Of a stretch of 15,581 nucleotides of DNA, positions 1-7,101 are shown piece after piece. The notes beneath the pieces were generated by a model. That model made no database searches. It saw only the letters and a program-made list of their open reading frames with translations, and was not told where the DNA came from. How positions within the stretch are numbered: the first letter of the stretch is position 1; every line of letters starts with the position of its first letter. The DNA is taken from the NCBI GenBank assembly GCA_910585335.1, contig CAJUCU010000003.1:1-15581 (forward strand), given 5' to 3'. The DNA is from an uncultured Bacilli bacterium (lineage in GTDB: Bacteria > Bacillota_I > Bacilli_A > RF39 > UBA660). Made by a program: the position numbers and the translations under genes.

Positions 1-60
1 CATATCGCCTTTCTATTTTTCACTTTTTAGGTGTCACATCATTGACAACTACACATATCG

Positions 61-885
61 TTAAATTTTATTTTTAACGCTTTTTAATCCATAGTTTCCA
101 TTGCTATCCTTTTTAAAAGTATAAATTGTACTCTCAAGCTTATTTTTTACATTTTCATAATCTGTTTCTGTTAACTCTTTCTCTTCTTGTCTCGTTATGA
201 CTGGATTTTCTTCTCTTTTTGCATCCTTGGCATTTTTATAATAGTTTAGCGTCGGTCCACAAGTTCCTCCACAATAATTTTCATATATTGTTTTTACTTC
301 TACAGTATATTCTTCTTCGTTTAAAACATTCCCTGTTATTAAATAGTTGTTAGAACGATACGATTCTATATGGTCATGTCCATGATTTCCTGTTTGTTCA
401 AATACTCTCGTTGTACTATCATACTTAAATAATACACCATCATTATGGTCACAAATTATATCTTCATATATGACATTATTATCTTTTCCAAAATAAGAAT
501 CTACTATTTTCTTTAATTCCCCTTGCATAAAGTCTTTATGCCCTTTTAAATCCAGCAAGGCATAGGCAAATAATAATTTCTTTTGATTGTCTAATTCCTT
601 TATATCTTGAATTGGATAATACTGTGCTAAAAAGGTATTATAGTCATCAATCTGTGATAGTAGTATTTTCTCTTCTGCTAGAGATAGATTTCTTGTTGTT
701 TTTTTCTTATCCACCTTCTCTTTTTTATCCTCTTTATCTTCTTTTATTTTTTCTTCTGCTTTCTTTTCTTTTTCCTTAGCTAAGTAGTATTTATCGTAGA
801 TGATATAGGCACTATTTAGTACTAATAAAATGGATAGTATTATTAGCATTACAATCTGACCACGGCTCGTTTTTCTTTCTTTCAT
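61..885 (-). CDS. Membrane-anchored protein of unknown function
   Basis: I do not recognise this 274-residue protein. Residues about 10-30 form one hydrophobic segment after a short basic start, which fits an uncleaved N-terminal anchor with the rest outside the cell. Residues 36-62 are almost only Lys, Glu and Asp, like a charged spacer or short coiled coil. The remaining globular part has a Cys145-Asp-His stretch, a His-rich GNHGHDH motif (166-172) and a Cys-Gly-Gly-Thr-Cys-Gly motif (205-210), so a disulfide or a metal site is possible. The ATG at 885 follows AAGGTG at suitable spacing. The gene lies behind the rpmA terminator and must have its own promoter in 886-1008, but I could not fix convincing hexamers there. 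Existence as a gene is well supported; function is unknown. Confidence 0.75.
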   Translation of the reverse strand: MKERKTSRGQIVMLIILSILLVLNSAYIIYDKYYLAKEKEKKAEEKIKEDKEDKKEKVDKKKTTRNLSLAEEKILLSQIDDYNTFLAQYYPIQDIKELDNQKKLLFAYALLDLKGHKDFMQGELKKIVDSYFGKDNNVIYEDIICDHNDGVLFKYDSTTRVFEQTGNHGHDHIESYRSNNYLITGNVLNEEEYTVEVKTIYENYCGGTCGPTLNYYKNAKDAKREENPVITRQEEKELTETDYENVKNKLESTIYTFKKDSNGNYGLKSVKNKI

Positions 886-1008
886 ATTTTCACCTTCTGT
901 GTTTAGTTTAATATAGATGGCAAAATATTACTAGCGAAATATGTATATTTATTTTCACTTTACATTAGAAACAATCCCTTCCATTTACCTTAAATATACC
1001 ATTTCAAC

Positions 1009-1039
1009 AAAAAAAGCATAGCCAATTACTATACTTTTT
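1009..1039 (-). terminator. Intrinsic terminator of the rplU-prp-rpmA operon
   Basis: On the minus strand AAAGTATAG and CTATGCTTT (nine pairs, one G-U) enclose a seven-base loop and are followed by a run of seven T. Flanking A/T pairs lengthen the stem to 11. It begins about nine bases after the rpmA stop. Confidence 0.8.
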
Positions 1040-1047
1040 CAAACTTA

Positions 1048-1341
1048 TTATTTTTCTTCTACAGGATATACAGATGCACATTTATTTGATCTACCTAGAC
1101 GTTCATATTTTACAATCCCCTCTACTGTAGCATAAAGTGTATCATCTTTTCCTCGTCTCACATTTGTACCAGGGAAAATTTTTGTTCCTCTTTGACGATA
1201 TATAATAGATCCTGCTGTTACGAATTCACCGTCACTCGCTTTTGCTCCTAATCTACGTCCTGCTGAGTCACGCCCATTAGATGTAGATCCCTGTCCTTTA
1301 TGGTGAGCGAAAAGTTGTATATTTAACTTTAATAACTCCAT
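1048..1341 (-). CDS. rpmA: 50S ribosomal protein L27 with cleavable N-terminal extension
   Basis: L27 sits near the peptidyl-transferase centre of the large ribosomal subunit, where its N-terminus contacts tRNA acceptor ends. The 97-residue product shows the family core from HHKGQGSTSNGRDSAGRRLG onward. Before it is the Firmicutes-type extension (residues 1-12, ending NIQLFA), which in this phylum is removed by the protease Prp before L27 works; the predicted cut is between Ala12 and His13. The protease gene prp is immediately upstream, in the usual rplU-prp-rpmA order. The ATG at 1341 has a very strong ribosome binding site (AAGGAGGAG). It is the last gene of the operon, followed by a hairpin terminator. 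Confidence 0.97.
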   Translation of the reverse strand: MELLKLNIQLFAHHKGQGSTSNGRDSAGRRLGAKASDGEFVTAGSIIYRQRGTKIFPGTNVRRGKDDTLYATVEGIVKYERLGRSNKCASVYPVEEK

Positions 1342-1353
1342 AGATTCTCCTCC

Positions 1354-1656
1354 TTACTTTACTTCTATATTATCTGGATAGTTTACTTCAAGTTCTTTCA
1401 TTAAATTAATCATATTTCGAATTAAGATTTGCGTTGTTCTCTCTTCTGTCTTGATTGTAATATCCATTCCTTTTGTACTGACGATATAACTTAAACTCCC
1501 TTTATCCAAAGATAAAATTCCATTAATGGTAGTTGTTACAATGCTACTTGCTGCACTGCAAACAATATCTTTTCCATAATCATCATACATTGCATGCCCT
1601 AATACTTTTACTTTTTTGTAAAAAGGACCATTCTTCTCTGTTTTTACTTGTATCAT
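1354..1656 (-). CDS. prp: Ribosomal-processing cysteine protease Prp (YsxB family)
   Basis: Prp cuts the N-terminal extension from L27, using a Cys/His dyad. The 100-residue product matches the family in length and motifs: Gly-His-Ala at 20-22 supplies the catalytic His21, and DIVCSAASS at 30-38 supplies the catalytic Cys33. It lies between rplU and rpmA, its standard place, with five bases between the rplU stop and its ATG and 12 bases before rpmA. Its ribosome binding site is weak (GGGT, inside the end of rplU), so translation probably depends partly on coupling to rplU; that last point is inference. The adjacent L27 carries the matching cleavage motif. Confidence 0.95.
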   Translation of the reverse strand: MIQVKTEKNGPFYKKVKVLGHAMYDDYGKDIVCSAASSIVTTTINGILSLDKGSLSYIVSTKGMDITIKTEERTTQILIRNMINLMKELEVNYPDNIEVK

Positions 1657-1661
1657 GTTTT

Positions 1662-1964
1662 TTACCCATTAATTTTTGTAATTTTAACTTTTGTATATGG
1701 TTGTCTATGTCCTTGAGTTTTACGATTCGATCTAGATTTATTTTTATACTTATAAATTCTAATCTTTCTTTGTTTACCGTTTTTTACTACTTCTCCAGTA
1801 ACTGTTACACCTTCAAGGTAAGGACTACCTATTTTGCTATCAAGCATTAACACTTGGTCAAATGAAACAACATCACCAGCTTCAGCGTTTAATTTTTCAA
1901 CAAAAATCTCGCTTCCTTCTGTTACATAATATTGTTTTCCACCAACTTTAACTACGGCGTTCAT
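1662..1964 (-). CDS. rplU: 50S ribosomal protein L21
   Basis: L21 is a 23S rRNA-binding protein of the large subunit. The 100-residue product has the normal length, the N-terminal AVVKVGGKQYYVTEGSEIFVEKL region typical of L21, and a basic C-terminal part rich in Lys and Arg (KRKIRIYKYKNKSRSNRKTQGHRQPYT-like), ending in VKITKING. The ATG at 1964 is preceded by AAAGGAGG at good spacing. It is the first gene of the rplU-prp-rpmA operon and sits behind a consensus-like promoter and a structured leader, so expression is probably autoregulated, as is known for L21 leaders in Firmicutes. Confidence 0.97.
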   Translation of the reverse strand: MNAVVKVGGKQYYVTEGSEIFVEKLNAEAGDVVSFDQVLMLDSKIGSPYLEGVTVTGEVVKNGKQRKIRIYKYKNKSRSNRKTQGHRQPYTKVKITKING

Positions 1965-1989
1965 ACTATACCTCCTTTATCTATTTTGA

Positions 1990-2059
1990 AGACTCGCTCT
2001 TAAGGTACATATTGCATGTTTTTACCTTTTCAATGCGGTTTGAGCATGAAGCGTCAAAC
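1990..2059 (-). promoter_or_regulatory. L21 ribosomal-protein leader (candidate)
   Basis: About 95 bases separate the predicted start site from rplU. The leader holds a hairpin whose outer arms are AAGGTA (2028-2023) and TACCTT (2007-2002), plus a small ATGC/GCAT hairpin around GCTCAACCGCA and a closing GAGCGAGTC element. Position and the GCTCAACCGCA stretch fit the Firmicutes L21 leader, which is thought to mediate feedback control. I recognised this from memory; a covariance-model search would settle it. Confidence 0.6.
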
Positions 2060-2065
2060 AACTAG

Positions 2066-2094
2066 ATTCTATCACATTTTCTTTTCTGAGTCAA
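2066..2094 (-). promoter_or_regulatory. Promoter of rplU-prp-rpmA
   Basis: On the minus strand TTGACT (2094-2089) and TAGAAT (2071-2066) are 17 bases apart. A TG one base before the -10 makes it an extended -10. Start of transcription should lie near 2059. Confidence 0.8.
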
Positions 2095-2152
2095 ATTTAT
2101 TTTTTTACTCATCATCTATTCATCCATTAAAATGTTCATTACTGTCAATTTT

Positions 2153-3361
2153 TTATCTTTTATTTTCATCTGTTGTTAATTTATCCATGACTCTTTGTTT
2201 TATATACGTTTTCTCTTTTTCCTTATCTTCTTTTATAAAGAAATGGTTCAAAAAAATATTTTCCTCTATAGATTCTTTTAAAGCTGTGCATTCTGTCATG
2301 AACATATTATGAGCTTCTTTTTTTGTTTTGCAAAATTCACTCGCATTTTCAATGAGCTTTATACTATCACAAATCTCTAATGGCTCTAAATAATAAATAT
2401 TTTCACTTTGTGGATGCTTTACTATTGGTTGTTCTTTTTCTATTGGAACATTTAATAATGTACTAAGCGATTTTTTGTAAAGACTTCCAGCCTTTTCATG
2501 ATGACCTTTTTCATATAAAATATCAGCCATTCTTAACAGCACTGAATAGTCTTGCTTATTCTCAACGGCTGCTCTTTTATAAAAGTCATAAGCCACATCT
2601 TTCTGCTTCCAATACTTCGCTTCAAGAAATCCTAAATGACAATTTACTTGGGATAGTTCATCCTCTATTAGACGTAGGTTTTGCCAGACGTTTTGATATT
2701 CACCGGGTAGAGATTGGTAAAGCTCTGCTTCAGAATAGGATAGGCTGTCTTGATAATGTGCCAATTTCATCGTTTTTTTTAATTCTGTACTTTTCTCTAT
2801 ATATCGCGTGCTCTCTTCAAAAGTAAAAAGGGTTAATCCTTTTTTGGGAGATTGCATTTTTGATTTTATTACTAAACTTGACAATTGCGTAAAATCATTG
2901 TCCCCTAGGCTTTCGAGATAAGTAGAAGCAGCTTCTAATTGTTTTATATCATTTAATATCATTTTTTTATCTAGAAAGCCTTTTTTTGCTATATAAGTAT
3001 AATAATAAACTTTATTTTCAATAAAAAAATCCATTACTTTATCTAAATATTTATTGCGATCATCTCTATAATTGTAAAGATAGAAAGATTCTTCTTGTTC
3101 TATCCAGTCATAATAGCTCATGATATTAGATAGTATTCCTTTTAATTGGTCTTTATTACTGCTCTGAAGAAATGATTTTTGAATTTCAATTATGACATTA
3201 TTAAAGCTTGCGAATATTGAAACTGGCTCTTTTGCTTCTTCCCCTTTTCCTTTTTGATTATTTAGACGTTTTTCAGTTAAATAACCGCATAATTCTAGCC
3301 ATTCACTCAAAAATATTTTTTCGGCTGTAAATTCTTTTCTGTTAAAAATAATTGTTTTCAT
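2153..3361 (-). CDS. Uncharacterised TPR-like protein
   Basis: I do not recognise a family for this 402-residue, apparently soluble protein without signal peptide or membrane segment. Residues about 241-304 read as two helix-turn-helix units of TPR type (LGFLEAKYWKQKDVAYDFYKRAA, then VLLRMADILYEKGHHEKAGSLYKKSL). The N-terminal two thirds is helical-looking and Tyr/Lys/Glu-rich, with no catalytic motif that I can see. TPR units usually bind other proteins, so an adaptor or regulatory role is possible but not shown. The ATG at 3361 follows AAAGGA at eight bases. No clear terminator lies between its stop and the rplU promoter about 60 bases on. A second, unrelated-looking TPR protein is encoded at 10724-11542. 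Confidence 0.75.
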   Translation of the reverse strand: MKTIIFNRKEFTAEKIFLSEWLELCGYLTEKRLNNQKGKGEEAKEPVSIFASFNNVIIEIQKSFLQSSNKDQLKGILSNIMSYYDWIEQEESFYLYNYRDDRNKYLDKVMDFFIENKVYYYTYIAKKGFLDKKMILNDIKQLEAASTYLESLGDNDFTQLSSLVIKSKMQSPKKGLTLFTFEESTRYIEKSTELKKTMKLAHYQDSLSYSEAELYQSLPGEYQNVWQNLRLIEDELSQVNCHLGFLEAKYWKQKDVAYDFYKRAAVENKQDYSVLLRMADILYEKGHHEKAGSLYKKSLSTLLNVPIEKEQPIVKHPQSENIYYLEPLEICDSIKLIENASEFCKTKKEAHNMFMTECTALKESIEENIFLNHFFIKEDKEKEKTYIKQRVMDKLTTDENKR

Positions 3362-3452
3362 AACTTATGTTCCTTTCGTAGCTATACCTCAAACTTAAAA
3401 ATAAATAAAGTCAACGAGAAACTTTAACTTTACTTATTACTACTATTTTCTA

Positions 3453-5108
3453 TTATACCTCTTGAATTACTGTAATCACCATTGGTTTAGATTCTGTTTT
3501 TTGATAGAAGAATTTTCCTAGTTTTTCACGCACTCCATTTTTAATTGCCGAATAATCTACTCTTTTGCTATTTGGTTCGATACTTCCTTCAATTACCTCT
3601 TTTGCTAGCTCTTTGGTTTCTTCTAATAAGGTTTGGTTATCTTTGGCATAGATAAACCCTCTTGTTAGAATTTCAGGTCCACCCACTACTTGTTTGGTTT
3701 CTTTGTCTAATGTACAACAAACAATGACAATCCCATTTTCTCCAAGCATTTCACGATCCTTTAAAACAAGACTACCAATATCCCCTTGGCTCTTACCATC
3801 AATTAAGATTTCGTCTACTTCAATATGGTCGAAGCATTTTTCATTTTTCTTTCCACGAATGAACTCTACCACATCACCGTTTTGCTTCAATATAATGTTA
3901 CTAGGAGAGATTCCTAATGATTCTGCTACTCTTGCATTCGCATACTGTAAGCGATATTCTCCTTTTACTGGAAAATAATATTTCGGATTCATCAAGTTAA
4001 TCATTAACATTAAATCTTCACGCGAAGCATGATGTAAAAGATGTTTTTTGCTAGATAGACAGATTGCTTCACAGCCTGCCATAGCAATATCATCCATAAT
4101 AATCGCTAGTCGTTTTTCAATTCCTTCATATGCCGGTTCTGTGATAAAAATAGTATCTGTTTCTTTTAGAGTAATATATTTATCGTATCCTTTGATGATT
4201 CTTTCTAGGTTGTTAAATGGTTTTTCTTTTTCATCAGATACTAAGACTACTACATTTTTATCATTTAAGTTTGATAAATCGCCAATAATTTTAGGGTTTA
4301 CAGATAAATAATTATTTTCTATTGCCTTGTTAATCGTATCTTGTAATTTTTTGCCCATGATGACAATTTTACGATGTGTTTTGCTCACTTCATCAAATAT
4401 TTCTTGAATTCTATAAAAATGTGCTGCTAAAATCGTGGCAATAATCCTATTTTCATTTTTATTTAAGACTTCTTTTATAAAACCTGTAATACGATTATGT
4501 GGCGAAGTGTGTCCTTCTCTTTCGGCATACATAGATTCTGCTAACAAACATAGTACTCCTTGCTTTCCAACATAGGCTAGTTTTCCAATATCTGTTTTGT
4601 AAAGTCCTGTCATCGTTGCATCAAAGACGAAATCACCCGTATATACGATAGCACCATCTTCTGTATATAAAACATAGCATAGTGCTCCTGGTATCGAATG
4701 CGTCACACTGATTGGAAATAAACTGTTTTTTCCAAATTCTATTTTGTGATGTGGTTTTAACTCTTTTAAGTTTGCCTTTTTCAATCCACTTGGATCTAGG
4801 TCTTCTCTTACCATATCTAACGTTAGTTTCGTTCCATAAACAGGGACTTCTTTCAATATTGTTATCATATCAGGAATCGCTCCAATATGACTTTCATGTC
4901 CGTGGGTTAGAAAAATTCCTTTTATTTTCTTTCTATTTTTTATTAGGTAATCAAAGTTTGGAATAATATAATCAATTCCTAAACTTCTATCATTATCATA
5001 CTTAAGTCCAGCGTCAAAGACGAAAATATCTTTATCTACTTCTACGACATATAAATTTTTTCCATTTTCGTTTAGACCGCCTAGACTAAAAATTCTTATT
5101 TTACTCAT
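3453..5108 (-). CDS. RNase J-family ribonuclease with altered active-site motifs
   Basis: RNase J enzymes are metallo-beta-lactamase/beta-CASP ribonucleases that degrade and mature mRNA and rRNA in Firmicutes. The 551 residues give the full architecture: beta-lactamase core (N-terminal about 200 and 360-430), beta-CASP insert, and C-terminal domain from about 460. Retained features are His69-Gly-His71, His74, His137 (THSIP), Asp159 (TGDF) and His360. Departures from the RNase J1 consensus are Ser73 where the HxHxDH motif has Asp, ESMYAERE at 191-198 for the usual DSTNAERPG, no GSQGEP-like loop near 291-297, HLLHH at 356-360 for HVSGH, and PVKGEYR at 380-386 for PVHGEYR. B. subtilis RNase J2 is also degenerate at several of these sites, so this may be a J2-type partner of a J1 encoded elsewhere. 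It lies downstream of rnc but has its own promoter. Confidence 0.9.
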   Translation of the reverse strand: MSKIRIFSLGGLNENGKNLYVVEVDKDIFVFDAGLKYDNDRSLGIDYIIPNFDYLIKNRKKIKGIFLTHGHESHIGAIPDMITILKEVPVYGTKLTLDMVREDLDPSGLKKANLKELKPHHKIEFGKNSLFPISVTHSIPGALCYVLYTEDGAIVYTGDFVFDATMTGLYKTDIGKLAYVGKQGVLCLLAESMYAEREGHTSPHNRITGFIKEVLNKNENRIIATILAAHFYRIQEIFDEVSKTHRKIVIMGKKLQDTINKAIENNYLSVNPKIIGDLSNLNDKNVVVLVSDEKEKPFNNLERIIKGYDKYITLKETDTIFITEPAYEGIEKRLAIIMDDIAMAGCEAICLSSKKHLLHHASREDLMLMINLMNPKYYFPVKGEYRLQYANARVAESLGISPSNIILKQNGDVVEFIRGKKNEKCFDHIEVDEILIDGKSQGDIGSLVLKDREMLGENGIVIVCCTLDKETKQVVGGPEILTRGFIYAKDNQTLLEETKELAKEVIEGSIEPNSKRVDYSAIKNGVREKLGKFFYQKTESKPMVITVIQEV

Positions 5109-5156
5109 ATTTTTTTCCTTTCTATATTTTATTAAAGTGCTCCAAAAGACTTTCCC

Positions 5157-5185
5157 AGTATATCACAAGTCACTCATTTATTCAA
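5157..5185 (-). promoter_or_regulatory. Promoter of the RNase J gene
   Basis: On the minus strand TTGAAT (5185-5180) and TATACT (5162-5157) are 17 bases apart, with a TG one base before the -10. The -35 box overlaps the rnc stop codon. The transcript should start near 5150, leaving a leader of about 42 bases. Confidence 0.7.
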
Positions 5186-5855
5186 CTTTTACTTCGGCTA
5201 ATTTTGATAAAGCATCTTTGGCTGCTTCTTGTTCTGCTTCTTTTTTGCTACTACCAACACCTAAACCTAATTTGATACCATCAATTTCTAGCTCTATCGT
5301 GAACTCTTTTTCATGGGCTGGTCCTTTTTCTTTAATTAAATTGTAAGATAGATACTTTTGTTCTGTTTGGACATATTCTTGTAAGGCAGATTTATAATCA
5401 CTAAAGAACTGGGCAGTTGGGTCTTTGATGTATGGGAGGATGATATTCATTACTACTCGTCTTGCTGTTGCATACCCTAAATCGATATAAATAGCACCAA
5501 TTAAAGCTTCAAAGATATCAGCGACAATGGCTTTTTTATACTTTCCGCCATATTTTTCTTCACCATGCCCTACTTTAATGTATTTATTTAGTCCCAGCGC
5601 CATAGAATACTCATATAATGCATTTTCACAGACATAACTAGAGCGTACCTTTGTCATTTCCCCTTCTGTTTCGTTTTCATTTTGAAATAAGTAGTCTGCT
5701 ACCACCAAATCCACAACGGCATCTCCTAAAAACTCAAGTCGTTCATAGTCTTTTTTCTTTTTGTGTTCGTTGGCATAAGATGAATGGGAAAAGGCATTCT
5801 CATATAAAGACATGTCTTTTGGTTTAATATTTATTTTTTTAAAAAGTTCTTCCAT
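5178..5855 (-). CDS. rnc: Ribonuclease III
   Basis: RNase III cuts double-stranded RNA, including the stems of rRNA precursors. The 225-residue product has the signature ERLEFLGDAV at 38-47 (metal-binding Glu41 and Asp45) and the second acidic pair Asp113 and Glu116 in VADIFEALIGAIYIDLG. The C-terminal 70 residues form a double-stranded-RNA-binding domain ending with the usual Lys-Lys-Glu-Ala-Glu-Gln-Glu-Ala-Ala-Lys helix. Length is normal. The ATG at 5855 follows AGAGGTG. In Bacillus rnc follows acpA and precedes smc; here it is instead divergent from yidD and followed by RNase J, placing two RNA-processing enzymes side by side. Confidence 0.97.
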   Translation of the reverse strand: MEELFKKINIKPKDMSLYENAFSHSSYANEHKKKKDYERLEFLGDAVVDLVVADYLFQNENETEGEMTKVRSSYVCENALYEYSMALGLNKYIKVGHGEEKYGGKYKKAIVADIFEALIGAIYIDLGYATARRVVMNIILPYIKDPTAQFFSDYKSALQEYVQTEQKYLSYNLIKEKGPAHEKEFTIELEIDGIKLGLGVGSSKKEAEQEAAKDALSKLAEVKVE

Positions 5856-5877
5856 TTTTTCACCTCTAACTTATTTT

Positions 5878-5886
5878 ATTATACCA
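5878..5886 (-). promoter_or_regulatory. Extended -10 promoter of rnc
   Basis: TGGTATAAT on the minus strand is a perfect extended -10 element, 23 bases before the rnc ATG. A -35 at 17 bases is poor (GATACA); a TTGACA further upstream is too far away to pair with it. Confidence 0.55.
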
Positions 5887-5935
5887 TATACTTTCTTTTT
5901 TGTATCTTTTTATGTCAACATCATGCTTCGCCACC

Positions 5936-5964
5936 TTGCGAAATTGCTATCTTTATAGTAGAAT
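5936..5964 (+). promoter_or_regulatory. Promoter of yidD and lipoprotein
   Basis: TTGCGA (5936-5941) and TAGAAT (5959-5964) are 17 bases apart. A second pair, TTGCTA (5944-5949) and TAGTAT (5967-5972), also at 17, overlaps it. The first would start transcription near 5971, just before the GGTGG ribosome binding site, giving a very short leader. Confidence 0.6.
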
Positions 5965-5981
5965 AGTAGTATGGTGGTTAT

Positions 5982-6212
5982 ATGAAAAAATGTATCATTG
6001 GGTTCATTCATATTTACCAAAAGATTCCAGGAGCTTGGCATCACTCTTGTCGCCATATTCCGACATGTTCTAACTATATGATAGAAGCCATTCAAGTTTA
6101 TGGCGTTTGTCGTGGTTTCATTTTAGGAATCAAAAGAATTTTGAAATGTAATCCTTTAGGAACTTATGGATTTGATCCCGTTCCTATAAAGAGGAAAGGA
6201 AGAGACAAATGA
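5982..6212 (+). CDS. yidD: Membrane protein insertion efficiency factor YidD
   Basis: YidD is a small membrane-associated protein linked to the YidC insertase. The 76-residue product carries the family hallmarks in order: an IYQKI-type start of the amphipathic helix (11-15), SCRHIPTCSNY with Cys23 and Cys29 (22-32), GFILGIKRILKCNP with Cys56 (45-58), and the closing FDPVP (64-68). Length is normal. The ATG at 5982 follows GGTGG. In many bacteria yidD sits in the rpmH-rnpA-yidD-yidC cluster; here it is in a two-gene operon, its stop overlapping the start of a lipoprotein gene (ATGA), so the two are probably translated in a coupled way. Confidence 0.93.
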   Translation: MKKCIIGFIHIYQKIPGAWHHSCRHIPTCSNYMIEAIQVYGVCRGFILGIKRILKCNPLGTYGFDPVPIKRKGRDK

Positions 6213-7081
6213 AAAGAATAAAAATAATCGGTACTAGTGTTTTTTTAATTCTAGCAACACTTTTTACAACGGGGTGTAAGCAAGATGATATGGAAGATAT
6301 TCATGTGGTAGTTACTAACTATCCTAATGAGTATATTATTTCTGAACTATATGGAAATCATGCCCATATTGAATCCATTTATCCTGATGGAGTTGATATT
6401 AATACTTATCGTGTTACATCAAAGCAAAAGAAAAATGTCAGTACAAAGGATTTGTTTATTTATAACGGGTTAATCGAGAAAGAGCGTGATCTTGCTGTAG
6501 AACTTTTAGATCTTAACAGTGACTTAAAGATTATTGATACTGCTTATGTACTAGAAAGTGAATATGCTCCTGAGCAGTTGTGGTTAAATCCTTCTTCGCT
6601 TTTGATGATGACACAAAATGTTAGAATTGGATTAAAAGAATATGTCAATAGTACTTATTTAAAAAAGGATATCGATAAGCGATATAATAAACTTAAGATT
6701 GCGCTTTCTGAGTTAGATGCTGATTACCGAGTAACGATTGAAAATACTAAGAATAAGACGATTGTAGTCAATAATAGTTCACTTAAATATTTAGAAAAAT
6801 TTGGACTTACTGTGATTTGTCTAGATAATGATGCTACAGAAAAAACGATTCATGATGTGAAAAGTCTAATTGAAAATAAAGCCATTAGTTATATCTATTT
6901 ATTTGAAAATGAGAAACTAAGTGATAATAGCAAAGCAATTATTGGGCTATATCCTGATATTAAAACATTAGAACTACATAAACTGGTAAATCTTTCTGAC
7001 CAAGAGAGAGATGAAGAAAAAGATTATCTTAGTATTATGAATGAAAATTTAGAAATGTTAAAACAAGAGCTATATCAATGA
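6209..7081 (+). CDS. TroA/ZnuA-like lipoprotein lacking the metal ligands
   Basis: The 290-residue product has a lipoprotein signal peptide (basic start, hydrophobic 6-20, lipobox ending at Cys23). Its overall pattern is that of a cluster A-I (ZnuA/TroA/AdcA) metal-binding protein: VVTNYPNEYII, a PDGVD..Y..T block, DLFIYNGLIEKE, a long central helix, and the closing DYLSIMNENLEMLKQEL typical of the family C-terminus. Each usual ligand position is changed, however. DINTYRVT (63-70) replaces DPHxYEPT, EQLWLNP (122-128) replaces DPHxWLDP, and NNSSLKYLEKFGL (188-200) replaces the SHxAFxYLxxxYGL block. No ABC permease or ATPase gene adjoins. It may bind another ligand, or act structurally at the cell surface. 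Fold assignment is fairly sure; substrate is unknown. Confidence 0.8.
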   Translation: MKRIKIIGTSVFLILATLFTTGCKQDDMEDIHVVVTNYPNEYIISELYGNHAHIESIYPDGVDINTYRVTSKQKKNVSTKDLFIYNGLIEKERDLAVELLDLNSDLKIIDTAYVLESEYAPEQLWLNPSSLLMMTQNVRIGLKEYVNSTYLKKDIDKRYNKLKIALSELDADYRVTIENTKNKTIVVNNSSLKYLEKFGLTVICLDNDATEKTIHDVKSLIENKAISYIYLFENEKLSDNSKAIIGLYPDIKTLELHKLVNLSDQERDEEKDYLSIMNENLEMLKQELYQ

Positions 7082-7101
7082 TGAAGCTCTTGTTCTTTTT
7101 T
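7062..7101. terminator. Shared convergent terminator with both stop codons in its loop
   Basis: AACAAGAGCT (7062-7071) and AGCTCTTGTT (7085-7094) form a perfect ten-pair stem with a 13-base loop. A T tract follows on the plus strand (7096-7101); the minus-strand tract is only four T, so termination is probably stronger for the lipoprotein transcript. The stop codons of both converging genes lie in the loop. Confidence 0.8.

Noticed and set aside
1..14. On the minus strand an ATG at 3-1 follows AAAGG at four bases, like the start of a next gene leaving the window.
   Set aside because: Only the start codon is inside the window, so no protein can be read; such a site is also common by chance.
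3384..3412. TTGACT near 3412 as the -35 box of the 402-residue TPR-like gene.
   Set aside because: The nearest -10-like TATAGC is 22 bases away, and nothing suitable lies at 16-18 bases.
3405..3435. Weak hairpin TAAAGT/ACTTTA after the RNase J gene as a terminator.
   Set aside because: Only six A/T-rich pairs with a nine-base loop and an interrupted T tract; not convincing.
5910..6095. A 61-codon minus-strand frame opposite yidD.
   Set aside because: It mirrors a clear yidD gene, has no family features, and is explained as a shadow frame.
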